A stretch of DNA of 11,881 nt from positions 1 through 11,881 of the forward strand of contig JAEXMK010000210.1 in assembly GCA_023444445.1 (NCBI GenBank). Direction: 5' to 3'. A program made the position numbers and the translations under genes. Positions within the stretch are counted from its first letter, which is position 1. The number at the start of each line of letters is the position of its first letter. Origin of the DNA: Pseudomonadota bacterium. GTDB taxonomy: Bacteria; Pseudomonadota; Alphaproteobacteria; Rhizobiales; Rhizobiaceae. Below, one piece after another: positions 1-6,998 of the stretch. The notes below the pieces were generated by a model. That model was not told where the DNA came from, did no database searches, and worked only from the letters and a program-made list of their open reading frames with translations.

Positions 1-1328
1 TCATGGAAGAGATAAATGCCTCCATCGGCTTCGACAAGAAGCTTTACGCCCAGGATATCCGCGGCTCTATGGCGCATGCCACCATGCTGGCATCTAAAGG
101 CATTATTTCGCCTGAAGATAAAGACAAGATCATCGAGGGGCTGAACACGATCCTGTCAGAGATCGAAGCCGGCACCTTCGAATTTTCGCGCAAACTCGAA
201 GATATTCACATGAACATCGAGGCGCGGCTTGCAACGCTGATCGGCCCGGCCGCCGGACGCCTGCATACCGCACGCTCGCGCAACGATCAGGTCGCGCTCG
301 ATTTCCGCCTTTGGGTCAAGGAAGAGTTGCAGAAGACTGAGGGAATGCTGACCGCCCTCATCGCCGCCTTCCTCGACCGCGCCGAGGAAAATGCCGATAC
401 GGTCATGCCCGGTTTCACCCATTTGCAGACGGCGCAGCCCGTCACTTTCGGCCACCATTGCATGGCCTATGTGGAGATGTTCGGCCGTGACCGCGCCCGT
501 GTGCGCCACGCTATCGAGCATATGGACGAAAGCCCGATTGGTGCGGCTGCCCTTGCCGGCACCGGTTACCCCATCGACCGCCATATGACGGCGAAGGCAC
601 TCGGTTTCCGCGAGCCGACCCGCAACTCCATCGACACCGTGTCCGACCGCGATTTCGCGCTGGAGTTCCTGTCGATCGCCTCGATCTGCGCCACGCATCT
701 GTCGCGGCTCGCAGAAGAAATCGTCATCTGGTCGACCCCCCAATTCGGCTTCATCCGCCTGTCGGATGCCTTCTCCACGGGCTCGTCGATCATGCCGCAG
801 AAGAAGAATCCTGACGCCGCTGAACTGGTTCGAGCCAAGACCGGCCGCATCAACGGCTCGCTGGTGGCGCTGCTGACTGTCATGAAGGGCTTGCCGCTCG
901 CTTATTCCAAGGACATGCAGGAAGATAAGGAACAGGTTTTCGACTCCGCCGAAAGCCTGGAACTGGCGATCGCCGCCATGACCGGCATGATCCGCGATCT
1001 CGAAGTGCGCAAGGACCGCATGCGTGCGGCGGCAGGCTCCGGTTATTCCACCGCGACCGATCTGGCCGACTGGCTGGTGCGCGAGGCGGGCCTGCCCTTC
1101 CGCGATGCTCACCATGTGACCGGCAATGCCGTGGCGCTGGCGGAAAAGAAAGGCTGCGATCTTGCCGATCTTTCGCTGGAAGAATTGCAGGCGATCCACC
1201 CCGGCATCACCAACAGCGTTTTCGATGTTCTTTCGGTGGAAGCATCTGTCGCCAGTCGCACGAGCTTCGGCGGCACGGCTCCTTCGGAGGTGCGCAAACA
1301 AATCGCCTGGTGGCGCGGCCGCAACTGA
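1..1328 (+). CDS. argH: Argininosuccinate lyase, 5' end cut off by the window
   Basis: Cytoplasmic enzyme that splits argininosuccinate into arginine and fumarate, the last step of arginine synthesis. The frame is open from base 1; the ATG at base 3 (MEEINAS) is almost certainly an internal methionine, because family members are about 460-470 residues and carry an N-terminal stretch with a WGGRF-type motif that is absent here. Counting from that Met, I see TARSRNDQ at 89-96, the Thr-His pair of the THLQTAQP block at 139-146, and the family signature [12 protein letters not shown] at 260-271, whose first serine is the expected catalytic residue. The C-terminus (GGTAPSEV, then WWRGRN) is complete and ends with TGA at 1326-1328. 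The helical fumarase/aspartase superfamily fold is shared with related lyases, but these motifs fit ArgH best. An intrinsic terminator follows, so it is probably transcribed apart from the downstream lipoprotein gene. Confidence 0.97.
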   Translation, partial: MEEINASIGFDKKLYAQDIRGSMAHATMLASKGIISPEDKDKIIEGLNTILSEIEAGTFEFSRKLEDIHMNIEARLATLIGPAAGRLHTARSRNDQVALDFRLWVKEELQKTEGMLTALIAAFLDRAEENADTVMPGFTHLQTAQPVTFGHHCMAYVEMFGRDRARVRHAIEHMDESPIGAAALAGTGYPIDRHMTAKALGFREPTRNSIDTVSDRDFALEFLSIASICATHLSRLAEEIVIWSTPQFGFIRLSDAFSTGSSIMPQKKNPDAAELVRAKTGRINGSLVALLTVMKGLPLAYSKDMQEDKEQVFDSAESLELAIAAMTGMIRDLEVRKDRMRAAAGSGYSTATDLADWLVREAGLPFRDAHHVTGNAVALAEKKGCDLADLSLEELQAIHPGITNSVFDVLSVEASVASRTSFGGTAPSEVRKQIAWWRGRN

Positions 1329-1357
1329 TAAATCTGCGTTAAGCCGCGATCACAAGA

Positions 1358-1384
1358 AACAGGGTGCACAAGCGCCCTGTTTTT
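1358..1384 (+). terminator. Intrinsic terminator after argH
   Basis: A ten-pair stem (AACAGGGTGC at 1358-1367 with GCGCCCTGTT at 1372-1381, one G-U pair) closes a four-base ACAA loop and runs directly into a T tract ending at 1384. It lies 29 bases after the argH stop codon and 39 bases before the lipoprotein start, and should separate the two transcription units. Confidence 0.85.
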
Positions 1385-1422
1385 CGTTATCAGAGAAGCA
1401 CATATTTCCTTTGGACAGGCTC

Positions 1423-1626
1423 ATGCTTTCAAAAACCGCGCGCAAACTCATCGTTCCCATCGGCATGACGCTCGCCGTCAGCCTTGCTCTTTCCGCCTGC
1501 GGGCGAAAGGGCGACATCGATCCGCCGAGCACGCCGGTCGAAATGCGTAACAAACGCGCCGCCGATGGAAGTGAACCGAAGCCGGCAACGGCTGAGCGTC
1601 CGTTCATTCTCGACAAGCTTCTCTGA
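1423..1626 (+). CDS. lptM: Small lipoprotein of the LptM (YifL) type
   Basis: A 67-residue predicted lipoprotein. Residues 1-25 form a signal peptide: basic start (SKTARK), hydrophobic core, and lipobox LSAC with the lipidated cysteine at 26. The mature protein starts CGRKGDIDPP, matching the short cysteine-glycine-x-lysine-glycine pattern followed by prolines that marks the LptM/YifL family. In E. coli LptM helps the LptDE lipopolysaccharide translocon assemble at the outer membrane; the same role here is inference. The rest is short, polar and probably disordered, ending in FILDKLL. I chose the ATG at 1423 because GGACAGG lies at 1413-1419 and the signal peptide begins there; the open frame upstream runs through the terminator. 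lysA starts 13 bases downstream, so the two are very likely co-transcribed. In E. coli the homologue sits next to dapF, another gene of the diaminopimelate route. Confidence 0.8.
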   Translation: MLSKTARKLIVPIGMTLAVSLALSACGRKGDIDPPSTPVEMRNKRAADGSEPKPATAERPFILDKLL

Positions 1627-1639
1627 CGGGTAAAAAGCC

Positions 1640-2908
1640 GTGAACCATTTTGGCTATATCGACGGCGTGCTGCACGCCGAAAACGTGCCCGTGCCCGAGA
1701 TCGCCAAGGCGGTCGGCACGCCCTTCTACGTCTATTCCACCGCAACACTGGAACGCCACTACAAGGTGTTCTCAGGGGCGTTTGCCGACGTGGACGCCAT
1801 GGTCTGTTACGCCATGAAGGCCAATTCCAACCAGGCCGTGCTGAAGACGCTGGCAAAGCTCGGCGCCGGCATCGATGTCGTCTCCGGCGGCGAATTGCGC
1901 CGTGCTCTTGCAGCTGGTGTGCCCGCAAGCCGCATCATGTTTTCCGGCGTCGGCAAGACGGTGGCGGAAATGGATTATGCGCTGGATGTGGGCATTTATT
2001 GCTTCAACATCGAATCCGAGCCGGAACTGGAAGTCCTCAATCTGCGCGCCATCAAAGCTGGCAAGCGGGCACATGTCTCCTTCCGCATCAATCCGGATGT
2101 GGATGCGCGCACCCACGCCAAGATCTCAACCGGCAAGAAGGAAAACAAGTTCGGTATTTCCTATGAGCGGGCGCGGGCGGTTTATGCCCATGCGGCCACC
2201 TTGCCCGGCATTGAAGTCACCGGCATCGACATGCATATCGGCAGCCAGATCACCGAATTGCAGCCTTTCGAGGATGCCTTCCGGCTACTGCGCGAACTGG
2301 TGGAAGCGCTTCGCGGCGACGGCCATGCGATTAGCCACGTCGATATCGGCGGCGGCCTCGGCATTCCCTATCGCGACGACAACAATCCGCCGCCGCTGCC
2401 GGATGCCTATGCGCATATCGTCAAGAACGAGTTGAAAAGCCTCAACTGCAAGATCGTCACCGAGCCTGGACGCCTGATCGTCGGCAATGCCGGCATTCTG
2501 GTAACGGAAGTGATCTATGTGAAGGATGGCGGCGACAAGACCTTTGTGATTGTCGACGGCGCGATGAACGATCTCATCCGCCCCACACTTTACGAGGCCT
2601 ATCATGGCATTCGCCCGGTCGTACAGCCTGCCGAGAATGCCCCGCGCATCAAGGCCGATATCGTCGGCCCGGTCTGCGAAACCGGCGACTATCTGGCGCT
2701 GGACCGGGAGATGGCCGCGCCGCAGCCGGGTGATCTGATCGCGGTCAGCTCCGCCGGCGCCTATGGTGCGGTGCAGGCGGGCACCTATAATTCGCGCCTG
2801 CTTGTGCCGGAAGTGCTCGTCAAGGGTGACAAATTCCACGTCATTCGTCCGCGCGGCACCTATGAGGAGCTGATCGCGCTCGATTCCGTACCTGACTGGC
2901 TCGACTGA
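1640..2908 (+). CDS. lysA: Diaminopimelate decarboxylase
   Basis: PLP-dependent cytoplasmic enzyme that decarboxylates meso-diaminopimelate to lysine, the last step of lysine synthesis. The protein has 422 residues, normal for the family. The N-terminal alanine-racemase-like barrel holds the PLP-binding lysine K60 in YAMKAN, HIGSQI at 199-204, the phosphate-binding GGGLG at 237-241 and EPGR at 275-278. The C-terminal beta domain carries CETGD at 346-350, whose cysteine completes the active site of the partner subunit, and GAYGAVQAGTYNSR near 373-386. The start is a GTG codon at 1640; the ribosome site is weak (ACGGG around 1626-1630), which together with the 13-base gap to the lipoprotein gene suggests translation coupled to it. 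The start fits the typical rhizobial N-terminus (NHF, then DGVLHAE). Decarboxylases for ornithine or carboxynorspermidine share the fold, but the motif set and length fit LysA. Confidence 0.97.
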   Translation: MNHFGYIDGVLHAENVPVPEIAKAVGTPFYVYSTATLERHYKVFSGAFADVDAMVCYAMKANSNQAVLKTLAKLGAGIDVVSGGELRRALAAGVPASRIMFSGVGKTVAEMDYALDVGIYCFNIESEPELEVLNLRAIKAGKRAHVSFRINPDVDARTHAKISTGKKENKFGISYERARAVYAHAATLPGIEVTGIDMHIGSQITELQPFEDAFRLLRELVEALRGDGHAISHVDIGGGLGIPYRDDNNPPPLPDAYAHIVKNELKSLNCKIVTEPGRLIVGNAGILVTEVIYVKDGGDKTFVIVDGAMNDLIRPTLYEAYHGIRPVVQPAENAPRIKADIVGPVCETGDYLALDREMAAPQPGDLIAVSSAGAYGAVQAGTYNSRLLVPEVLVKGDKFHVIRPRGTYEELIALDSVPDWLD

Positions 2909-2969
2909 CCCCACCCAATATTTGACTTGACCGATCACAATTGAGCGAAGCTGCCTAAAAAATGGGGGT

Positions 2970-2990
2970 GAGGGCTTCGGTGCCCTCGTC
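2970..2990 (+). terminator. Possible weak terminator after lysA
   Basis: A six-pair GC stem, GAGGGC (2970-2975) with GCCCTC (2982-2987), closes a TTCGGT loop 61 bases after the lysA stop. On the + strand only GTCTTC follows, not a real T tract, so termination may be inefficient. On the - strand the hairpin is followed, after a few bases, by six T residues (2957-2962 read in reverse), but no - strand gene lies upstream to need it. Confidence 0.4.
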
Positions 2991-3086
2991 TTCGCCACAA
3001 AGAATGTTATCCTTGCCCCTGTGATATGAACAGCTCGCCGTTCCGGGAATGGCGTTCGACGTGGCCAGAACCGGGAGAACGGATTG

Positions 3087-5783
3087 ATGACCACAGCCGG
3101 AGAGGACAGCACAGGCAGAAAGCGCTCAACCGGCGCGTTCGCGCATCGACCGGACCTTGCCCGCCGGGTCGCAGCCAAGCGTTTCTTCGCCAAAATTGTG
3201 CTGCTCTGCGAGAAAATCGCGCCGAAAACGCTGTGGCCACTCTCCATCGCTGCCGCCTTTCTGGCGCTTGCCTGGTTCGGCCTTTACCGGCATATGCCGG
3301 ATTTCCTGCGGCTCGGCATCGTTTTCGGTCTGGTTCTCGGTTTCATCGCCGCGCTTTTGCCGATCCTTCGGCTGAAGTGGCCAACGGATCAAGAAGCTTC
3401 GCGCCTTCTTGAGGATCGTAACGGCCTGGCGCACCAGCCGGTCGGCGTCCAGGAAGATGAGCCTGCTTTCGACACGCCATTTTCACGCACGCTTTGGAAA
3501 GAACACCAGATCCGCATGGCGGAGCGCATCGCTGCGCTGAATGCCGGCCTGCCGAAACCCGATATTGCCCGCTATGACCGTCTGGCGCTGCGCGCCATTC
3601 CGGCACTGCTTCTGGTCACCGCTTTTGGTTTTTCCTACTCCAATGGCGCCGGCACAGTTGCCGATGCGTTCCGCAGCCGGCCAGCCGTCGGTCCGCTCAA
3701 TCCCGATATCCGTCTCGATGCCTGGGTTACACCGCCTGCCTATACAGGCCGCGCGCCGATTTTCCTGACCGGACGTGACGCAACCAACCGCGACGCGGTT
3801 TCCGTACCGCAATCCTCCAAGCTGACAATCCGCATGACCGGCGGCGATGGCGGTGAGGAGGTGACCTTCGAGCCGGAAACGGCGGGTGCGTTGCAAAAGC
3901 TAGCGCCTGAGGCGGTAAAAGCCGACAACGCTAGCGGCGATATCGCCGTTCAGGCGTCGGCCCGCTCTGCCGATCAGCCCGTTACTCCGCGCACTTTCGC
4001 GATGGATGTCACCGAAAGCGGCATGATCACCGCCAATGGCGAACAATGGGTGTTCAACGTCATTCCCGACCAGCCGCCCAGCATCGCCTTCGACAACATG
4101 CCGCGCCGCGCCGTCAATGGCGCGCTTGAAATCGGCTTCACGGCCAAAGACGATTACGGCCTGAAGGAAGCGCATGCCATCATCGAGCCCATCGGCATTG
4201 CAGAGGGTGCGACAGCGCTTTACCCGCCGCCGGAATTCAAGCTCGATCTGCCGCGGCAGAACAATCGCGAGATCAAGGGGCTGACCAGCCGCAACCTGAC
4301 CGAACATCCGATGGCGGGGAAACGCGTGCGCATCACGCTCGTCGCCACTGATGGTGCCGGCCAGACCGGTCGTAGCCCCGCGCATGAAATGGTGCTGCCG
4401 GGCCGCAATTTCTCCGAACCTCTGGCTGCTTCCATTGCCGAACAGCGACAGATTTTCTCGCTCGACACACGCCAGATGCCGAAGGCGATCGCCTATAACG
4501 AAGCGGTTGGAATGCGCCCGGAAGAGACCATTCCCAACACCACGCATTATCTCCTGCTGCAATCGGCGCAGACCCGCATGCGGCTCGCCTATAATGAGGA
4601 GATGCTGAAGGACACGGCGGATTATCTCTGGGAGATCGCGCTCGGCATCGAGGATGGCGATCTTTCGCAGGCGGAAAAGCGCCTGCGCGATGCACAGAAC
4701 GCGCTTTCCGAGGCGCTTCAGCGCAATGCCTCCGACGAGGAAGTGGCCAAGCTCATGCAGGAGCTGCGCGAGGCGATGCAGCAGTTCATGAGCGAGCTTG
4801 CGCAACGTATGCAGAATGCGCCGCAAGCCAACATGAACCAACAGGCACAGAATGTGCTGCGCCAGCGCGATCTGGAAAACATGATGAACCAGATCGAGAA
4901 CCTTGCCCGTTCCGGCAACCGGGATGCTGCACAGGAAATGCTCTCGCAACTGCAGCGCATGATGAATAATCTGCAGGCTGGCCGCCCGCAACGTCAGGGC
5001 CAGCAGGGACAGCAGCAGAGCAGCAAGATGCGCCAGCAGATCGACAAGCTGGGCGAAATCCTGCAACAGCAGCAGAAGCTGATGGACGAGACCTTCAAGC
5101 TCGATCAGGCGCTGCGCGACCGCATGCAGCGTGGCGACCCGCAGCAAGGCGGCGAAGATGACGACCAGCAGATGGGCGAAAATGGCCAGCAGCCGCAGCA
5201 GGGCCAGCAAGGCGAACAGGGACAAAACGGTCAACAGGGCGGGCAACAGCCAAGCGACCAGATGACCGCCGAACAGTTGCGCGAGGCGCTGAAAAACCTG
5301 CGGGCTCAGCAGGATGCGCTCGGCAAGCAGCTTGGCGAATTGCAGCAGGGCCTGCGCGATCTCGGCATGGAACCGGGCGAAAACTTCGGCAAGGCGCAAC
5401 AGGAAATGCAGGGCGCCGGCGAAGCACTAGGCAAAAGCCAGGGCGAACAGGCGGTCGAGGGCCAGGGCAATGCGCTGAATGCGCTGCGACAGGGCGCTCA
5501 GGACATGATGGGCCAGATCATGCAGGCCATGCGCCAACAGGGCCAGCAGCCCGGACAGGGACAGGAAGGCATGGCAGGCCAAGGCGGTCAGAACGGCCGC
5601 GACCCGCTCGGCCGCCCCCGCAGCACCACCGGCCCGGATTTTGGCGACCAGGTGAAGGTGCCAGACGAGATCGACGTGCAGCGTGCCCGCGAGATTCTTG
5701 ATGCCATCCGCGAAAAACTCGGCAACAACCCGCCGGGCGAGGTGGAGCGGCGTTATCTGGAGCGGTTGCTGGATATTCGGTGA
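3087..5783 (+). CDS. TIGR02302/DUF4175 family large membrane protein with glutamine-rich C-terminal region
   Basis: An 898-residue protein that I recognise as the alphaproteobacterial TIGR02302 (DUF4175) family; no function is known to me. Two membrane helices lie near residues 49-67 and 73-95 and a third near 167-185, so most of the protein follows the third helix, presumably in the periplasm. Residues about 205-450 contain beta-type blocks (LDAWVTPPAYTGRAPIFLTG; later DDYGLKEA). Residues about 500-600 are predicted coiled coil rich in Glu, Ala and Leu. About 575-840 is very rich in Gln and Gly (QGQQGQQQS, QQGQQGEQGQNGQQGGQQ). The end (VPDEIDVQRAREILDAIREK) is well ordered and typical of the family. 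GGAG at 3074-3077 serves the ATG at 3087; a TTG at 3084, one codon upstream in frame, is an alternative start. It is flanked by 178 bases after lysA and converges with cpdR. Confidence 0.88.
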   Translation: MTTAGEDSTGRKRSTGAFAHRPDLARRVAAKRFFAKIVLLCEKIAPKTLWPLSIAAAFLALAWFGLYRHMPDFLRLGIVFGLVLGFIAALLPILRLKWPTDQEASRLLEDRNGLAHQPVGVQEDEPAFDTPFSRTLWKEHQIRMAERIAALNAGLPKPDIARYDRLALRAIPALLLVTAFGFSYSNGAGTVADAFRSRPAVGPLNPDIRLDAWVTPPAYTGRAPIFLTGRDATNRDAVSVPQSSKLTIRMTGGDGGEEVTFEPETAGALQKLAPEAVKADNASGDIAVQASARSADQPVTPRTFAMDVTESGMITANGEQWVFNVIPDQPPSIAFDNMPRRAVNGALEIGFTAKDDYGLKEAHAIIEPIGIAEGATALYPPPEFKLDLPRQNNREIKGLTSRNLTEHPMAGKRVRITLVATDGAGQTGRSPAHEMVLPGRNFSEPLAASIAEQRQIFSLDTRQMPKAIAYNEAVGMRPEETIPNTTHYLLLQSAQTRMRLAYNEEMLKDTADYLWEIALGIEDGDLSQAEKRLRDAQNALSEALQRNASDEEVAKLMQELREAMQQFMSELAQRMQNAPQANMNQQAQNVLRQRDLENMMNQIENLARSGNRDAAQEMLSQLQRMMNNLQAGRPQRQGQQGQQQSSKMRQQIDKLGEILQQQQKLMDETFKLDQALRDRMQRGDPQQGGEDDDQQMGENGQQPQQGQQGEQGQNGQQGGQQPSDQMTAEQLREALKNLRAQQDALGKQLGELQQGLRDLGMEPGENFGKAQQEMQGAGEALGKSQGEQAVEGQGNALNALRQGAQDMMGQIMQAMRQQGQQPGQGQEGMAGQGGQNGRDPLGRPRSTTGPDFGDQVKVPDEIDVQRAREILDAIREKLGNNPPGEVERRYLERLLDIR

Positions 5784-5830
5784 GGGACAGGCCCGAGCAT
5801 GACGGACTGGAACGCTGACAACTCCGCAAC

Positions 5831-5860
5831 AAAAAAGGCGGCCCGAAGGCCGCCCTTTAA
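5831..5860. terminator. Bidirectional terminator between the TIGR02302 gene and cpdR
   Basis: A seven-pair GC stem, GGCGGCC (5837-5843) with GGCCGCC (5848-5854), closes a CGAA tetraloop. On the - strand it is followed by six T residues (A tract 5831-5836), an excellent terminator for cpdR; on the + strand it is followed by CTTTAA, weaker but usable for the TIGR02302 gene. It lies midway between the two convergent stop codons. Confidence 0.85.
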
Positions 5861-5878
5861 TCTCTGCAATCCTGTAGC

Positions 5879-6238
5879 TCAGGCCGCAAGCGCCCGCGCC
5901 ACGGCCTTGCGAATATCCGGAAGCGCAAAAGGTTTGGAAACCACGTCCACGATCTTCGTCGCCAGATCATCCGCCCGTTCGCGCTGCTCGGCGTAACCGG
6001 TCATCAGCAAAATACGCATGGCCGGGAAGCTTTCGGCGGCGCGGTGCGCCAGCTCGATGCCATCCATGACCGGCATGCGGATATCCGAAAGAAGAAGATC
6101 GAAACTGGTTTCCTGGAGCTTCTCCAGCCCCTGCTCGCCGTCTGCCGCCTCATGGGTCTCGTGACCGTCGAGACGGAGCGCCCGCGCCACGAAAGAACGC
6201 AGCGCATCCTCGTCTTCGGTAATCAGAATCTTCGCCAT
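5879..6238 (-). CDS. cpdR: CpdR-type single-domain response regulator
   Basis: A 119-residue stand-alone receiver domain with no output domain. The phosphoacceptor is D52 (LLLSDIRMPVMDG), the acidic pocket is E8/D9, the switch threonine is T80 (LLMTGYAE) and the conserved lysine is K102 (SKPF). Sequence and length match CpdR, which in Caulobacter, when unphosphorylated, acts as an adaptor bringing ClpXP to the pole and promoting destruction of CtrA and other substrates; the CckA-ChpT relay phosphorylates and inactivates it. In Sinorhizobium CpdR1 is needed for normal cell cycle and symbiosis. The C-terminus ends RALAA; in Caulobacter the terminal Ala-Ala makes CpdR itself a ClpXP substrate. 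A good ribosome site, AGGAGC (6247-6252 read on -), lies 8 bases before the ATG. hpt lies upstream on the same strand with 143 bases between, which hold hairpins and a CtrA-like half-site. Other single receiver proteins such as DivK remain less likely alternatives. Confidence 0.9.
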   Translation of the reverse strand: MAKILITEDEDALRSFVARALRLDGHETHEAADGEQGLEKLQETSFDLLLSDIRMPVMDGIELAHRAAESFPAMRILLMTGYAEQRERADDLATKIVDVVSKPFALPDIRKAVARALAA

Positions 6239-6288
6239 TACTCATTGCTCCTGGGCATCATTTCCAGCCGTGAGCAACATCGCAGGCT

Positions 6289-6303
6289 CCTCTTTTCAAG
6301 AGG
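6289..6303 (-). other. Small hairpin in the leader of cpdR
   Basis: A perfect six-pair inverted repeat, CCTCTT (6289-6294) and AAGAGG (6298-6303) around a three-base loop, lies 51-65 bases upstream of the cpdR start codon. Its AGGAG could resemble a ribosome site but is too far from the start. Its function, if any, is unknown. Confidence 0.35.
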
Positions 6304-6304
6304 T

Positions 6305-6328
6305 AAACACCCAGGCCTTCGCTGGGTG
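6305..6328 (-). terminator. Probable terminator of hpt
   Basis: On the - strand a seven-pair stem (CACCCAG with CTGGGTG, 6328-6322 with 6314-6308) closes a seven-base loop and is followed by TTTACC. The T run is short, so termination may be partial. It lies about 54 bases after the hpt stop and would sit between hpt and cpdR. Confidence 0.5.
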
Positions 6329-6329
6329 A

Positions 6330-6339
6330 ATGGTTAATG
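6330..6339 (-). promoter_or_regulatory. CtrA-like half-site upstream of cpdR
   Basis: Read on the - strand the sequence is CATTAACCAT, containing a perfect TTAACCAT, the half-site known for the cell-cycle regulator CtrA in alphaproteobacteria. It lies about 92-101 bases upstream of the cpdR start. I see no second TTAA at the seven-base spacing of the full Caulobacter motif, so this is a half-site only. Binding is inference. Confidence 0.4.
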
Positions 6340-6351
6340 AGGCGTCTCCGT

Positions 6352-6372
6352 CCTGTGCCGTTCCGGCACGGG
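6352..6372 (-). other. Hairpin just downstream of the hpt stop codon
   Basis: A nine-pair inverted repeat (6352-6360 with 6364-6372, one G-U pair) closes a three-base loop, 10 bases after the hpt stop on the - strand. No T tract follows, so it is not a classical terminator; it may protect the hpt 3' end or act together with the next hairpin at 6305-6328. Confidence 0.45.
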
Positions 6373-6381
6373 CAAAGATGC

Positions 6382-6924
6382 TCAGGCGTCGCCTGTCACC
6401 ACGCCGACGAAGGGCAGTTCGCGGAAGGCATAGGCCACATCCATGCCGTAACCGACGACGAAATAGTCAGGGCATTCGAAACCGACATAATCGGCCTCCA
6501 GATCTTCCTTGCGCTTGACCTTTTTGTCGAGAAGTACGGCGATAGTAACGTTGCGAGCGCCACGCTCATAGAGCAGTTCCTTGGCAAAACGCAGCGTACG
6601 GCCGGATTCGAGAATATCGTCGATCAGGAGAACATCGCGGTCCTTCACGTCGCTGTCGATATCCTTGACGATCCTGACACCTTGGGAAACCGTGCCGGCG
6701 CCATAGCTCGACAGCGTTATGAACTCGACTTCGGGGGCAAGGCCGCTATCATGCAGCGCGCGGATGAGATCGGCCGCGAAAATGAACGATCCCTTGAGCA
6801 CGGCAATGACCAGCAAATCCTTGGTCGGGCCGCTGGCGATATGCTTGGCCATGTCGCGATTGCGCTCGGCGATCTGCTCGGCGCTATAAAGCGGCTCGAT
6901 ATTTTTTCCACGGACGACGGGCAT
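6382..6924 (-). CDS. hpt: Hypoxanthine phosphoribosyltransferase
   Basis: Cytoplasmic purine-salvage enzyme joining hypoxanthine (and often guanine) to PRPP to make IMP or GMP. The 180-residue length is normal. The LKGS motif lies at 43-46, the flexible loop SYGAGTVSQG at 73-82, and the PRPP-binding loop VLLIDDILESGRTL at 98-111. In this loop the position of the usual catalytic Asp (E/D-D-x-x-D-[ST]-G) is Glu106. The purine-binding end is also present: LLDKK around 131-135 and the aromatic-rich PDYFVVGYGMD at 152-162, where F155 should stack on the base and D162 lies in the usual acidic position. AGGAGA (6929-6934 on -) precedes the ATG. A likely own promoter overlaps the end of the gene upstream on the same strand. 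Xanthine-guanine enzymes (Gpt) differ in length and loop sequence, so Hpt is the better call. Confidence 0.95.
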   Translation of the reverse strand: MPVVRGKNIEPLYSAEQIAERNRDMAKHIASGPTKDLLVIAVLKGSFIFAADLIRALHDSGLAPEVEFITLSSYGAGTVSQGVRIVKDIDSDVKDRDVLLIDDILESGRTLRFAKELLYERGARNVTIAVLLDKKVKRKEDLEADYVGFECPDYFVVGYGMDVAYAFRELPFVGVVTGDA

Positions 6925-6968
6925 TCTTTCTCCTGTGCTGCGCCTTGCCGATTTTACCTTTCAGTAAA

Positions 6969-6998
6969 AATACGAAGCTCACGCGTTACCACAGTCAA
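6969..6998 (-). promoter_or_regulatory. Possible sigma-70 promoter of hpt
   Basis: On the - strand TTGACT (6998-6993) is followed after 18 bases by CGTATT (6974-6969), about 45 bases before the hpt start codon. The -35 box matches five of six consensus bases and overlaps the stop codon of the upstream gene. A TTTTAC/GTAAAA inverted repeat (6952-6957, 6964-6969) covers the expected transcription start. Confidence 0.4.

Noticed and set aside
156..1301. A 381-residue open frame on the - strand opposite argH, and similar long antisense frames at 2285-3247, 7795-8622, 8438-9232 and 10447-11214
   Set aside because: All lie opposite well-supported genes with full motif sets. Long antisense frames are expected in GC-rich DNA with strong third-position bias.
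1126..1422. Extending the LptM-like protein upstream to 1126
   Set aside because: The extension overlaps the argH 3' end in another frame and crosses the terminator, and it would bury the signal peptide that starts at 1423.
2922..2960. TTGACT and CTTGACC after lysA as a promoter for the TIGR02302 gene
   Set aside because: No acceptable -10 box occurs 16-19 bases downstream of either; the nearest AT-rich hexamer, CTAAAA, is 22 bases away.
3026..3412. A 128-residue frame starting at ATG 3026, overlapping the TIGR02302 start
   Set aside because: It runs in another frame through the N-terminal part of the TIGR02302 gene, has no ribosome site and no recognisable domain, and its composition (Arg/Ser/Pro-rich) is typical of a shadow frame.
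3900..5399. A 499-residue open frame on the - strand opposite the TIGR02302 gene, leucine-rich
   Set aside because: It is antisense to the Gln/Glu-rich coding sequence; reversed CAG and GAG codons give leucine codons. It has no ribosome site or domain pattern that I can see, and the + strand gene is convincing.
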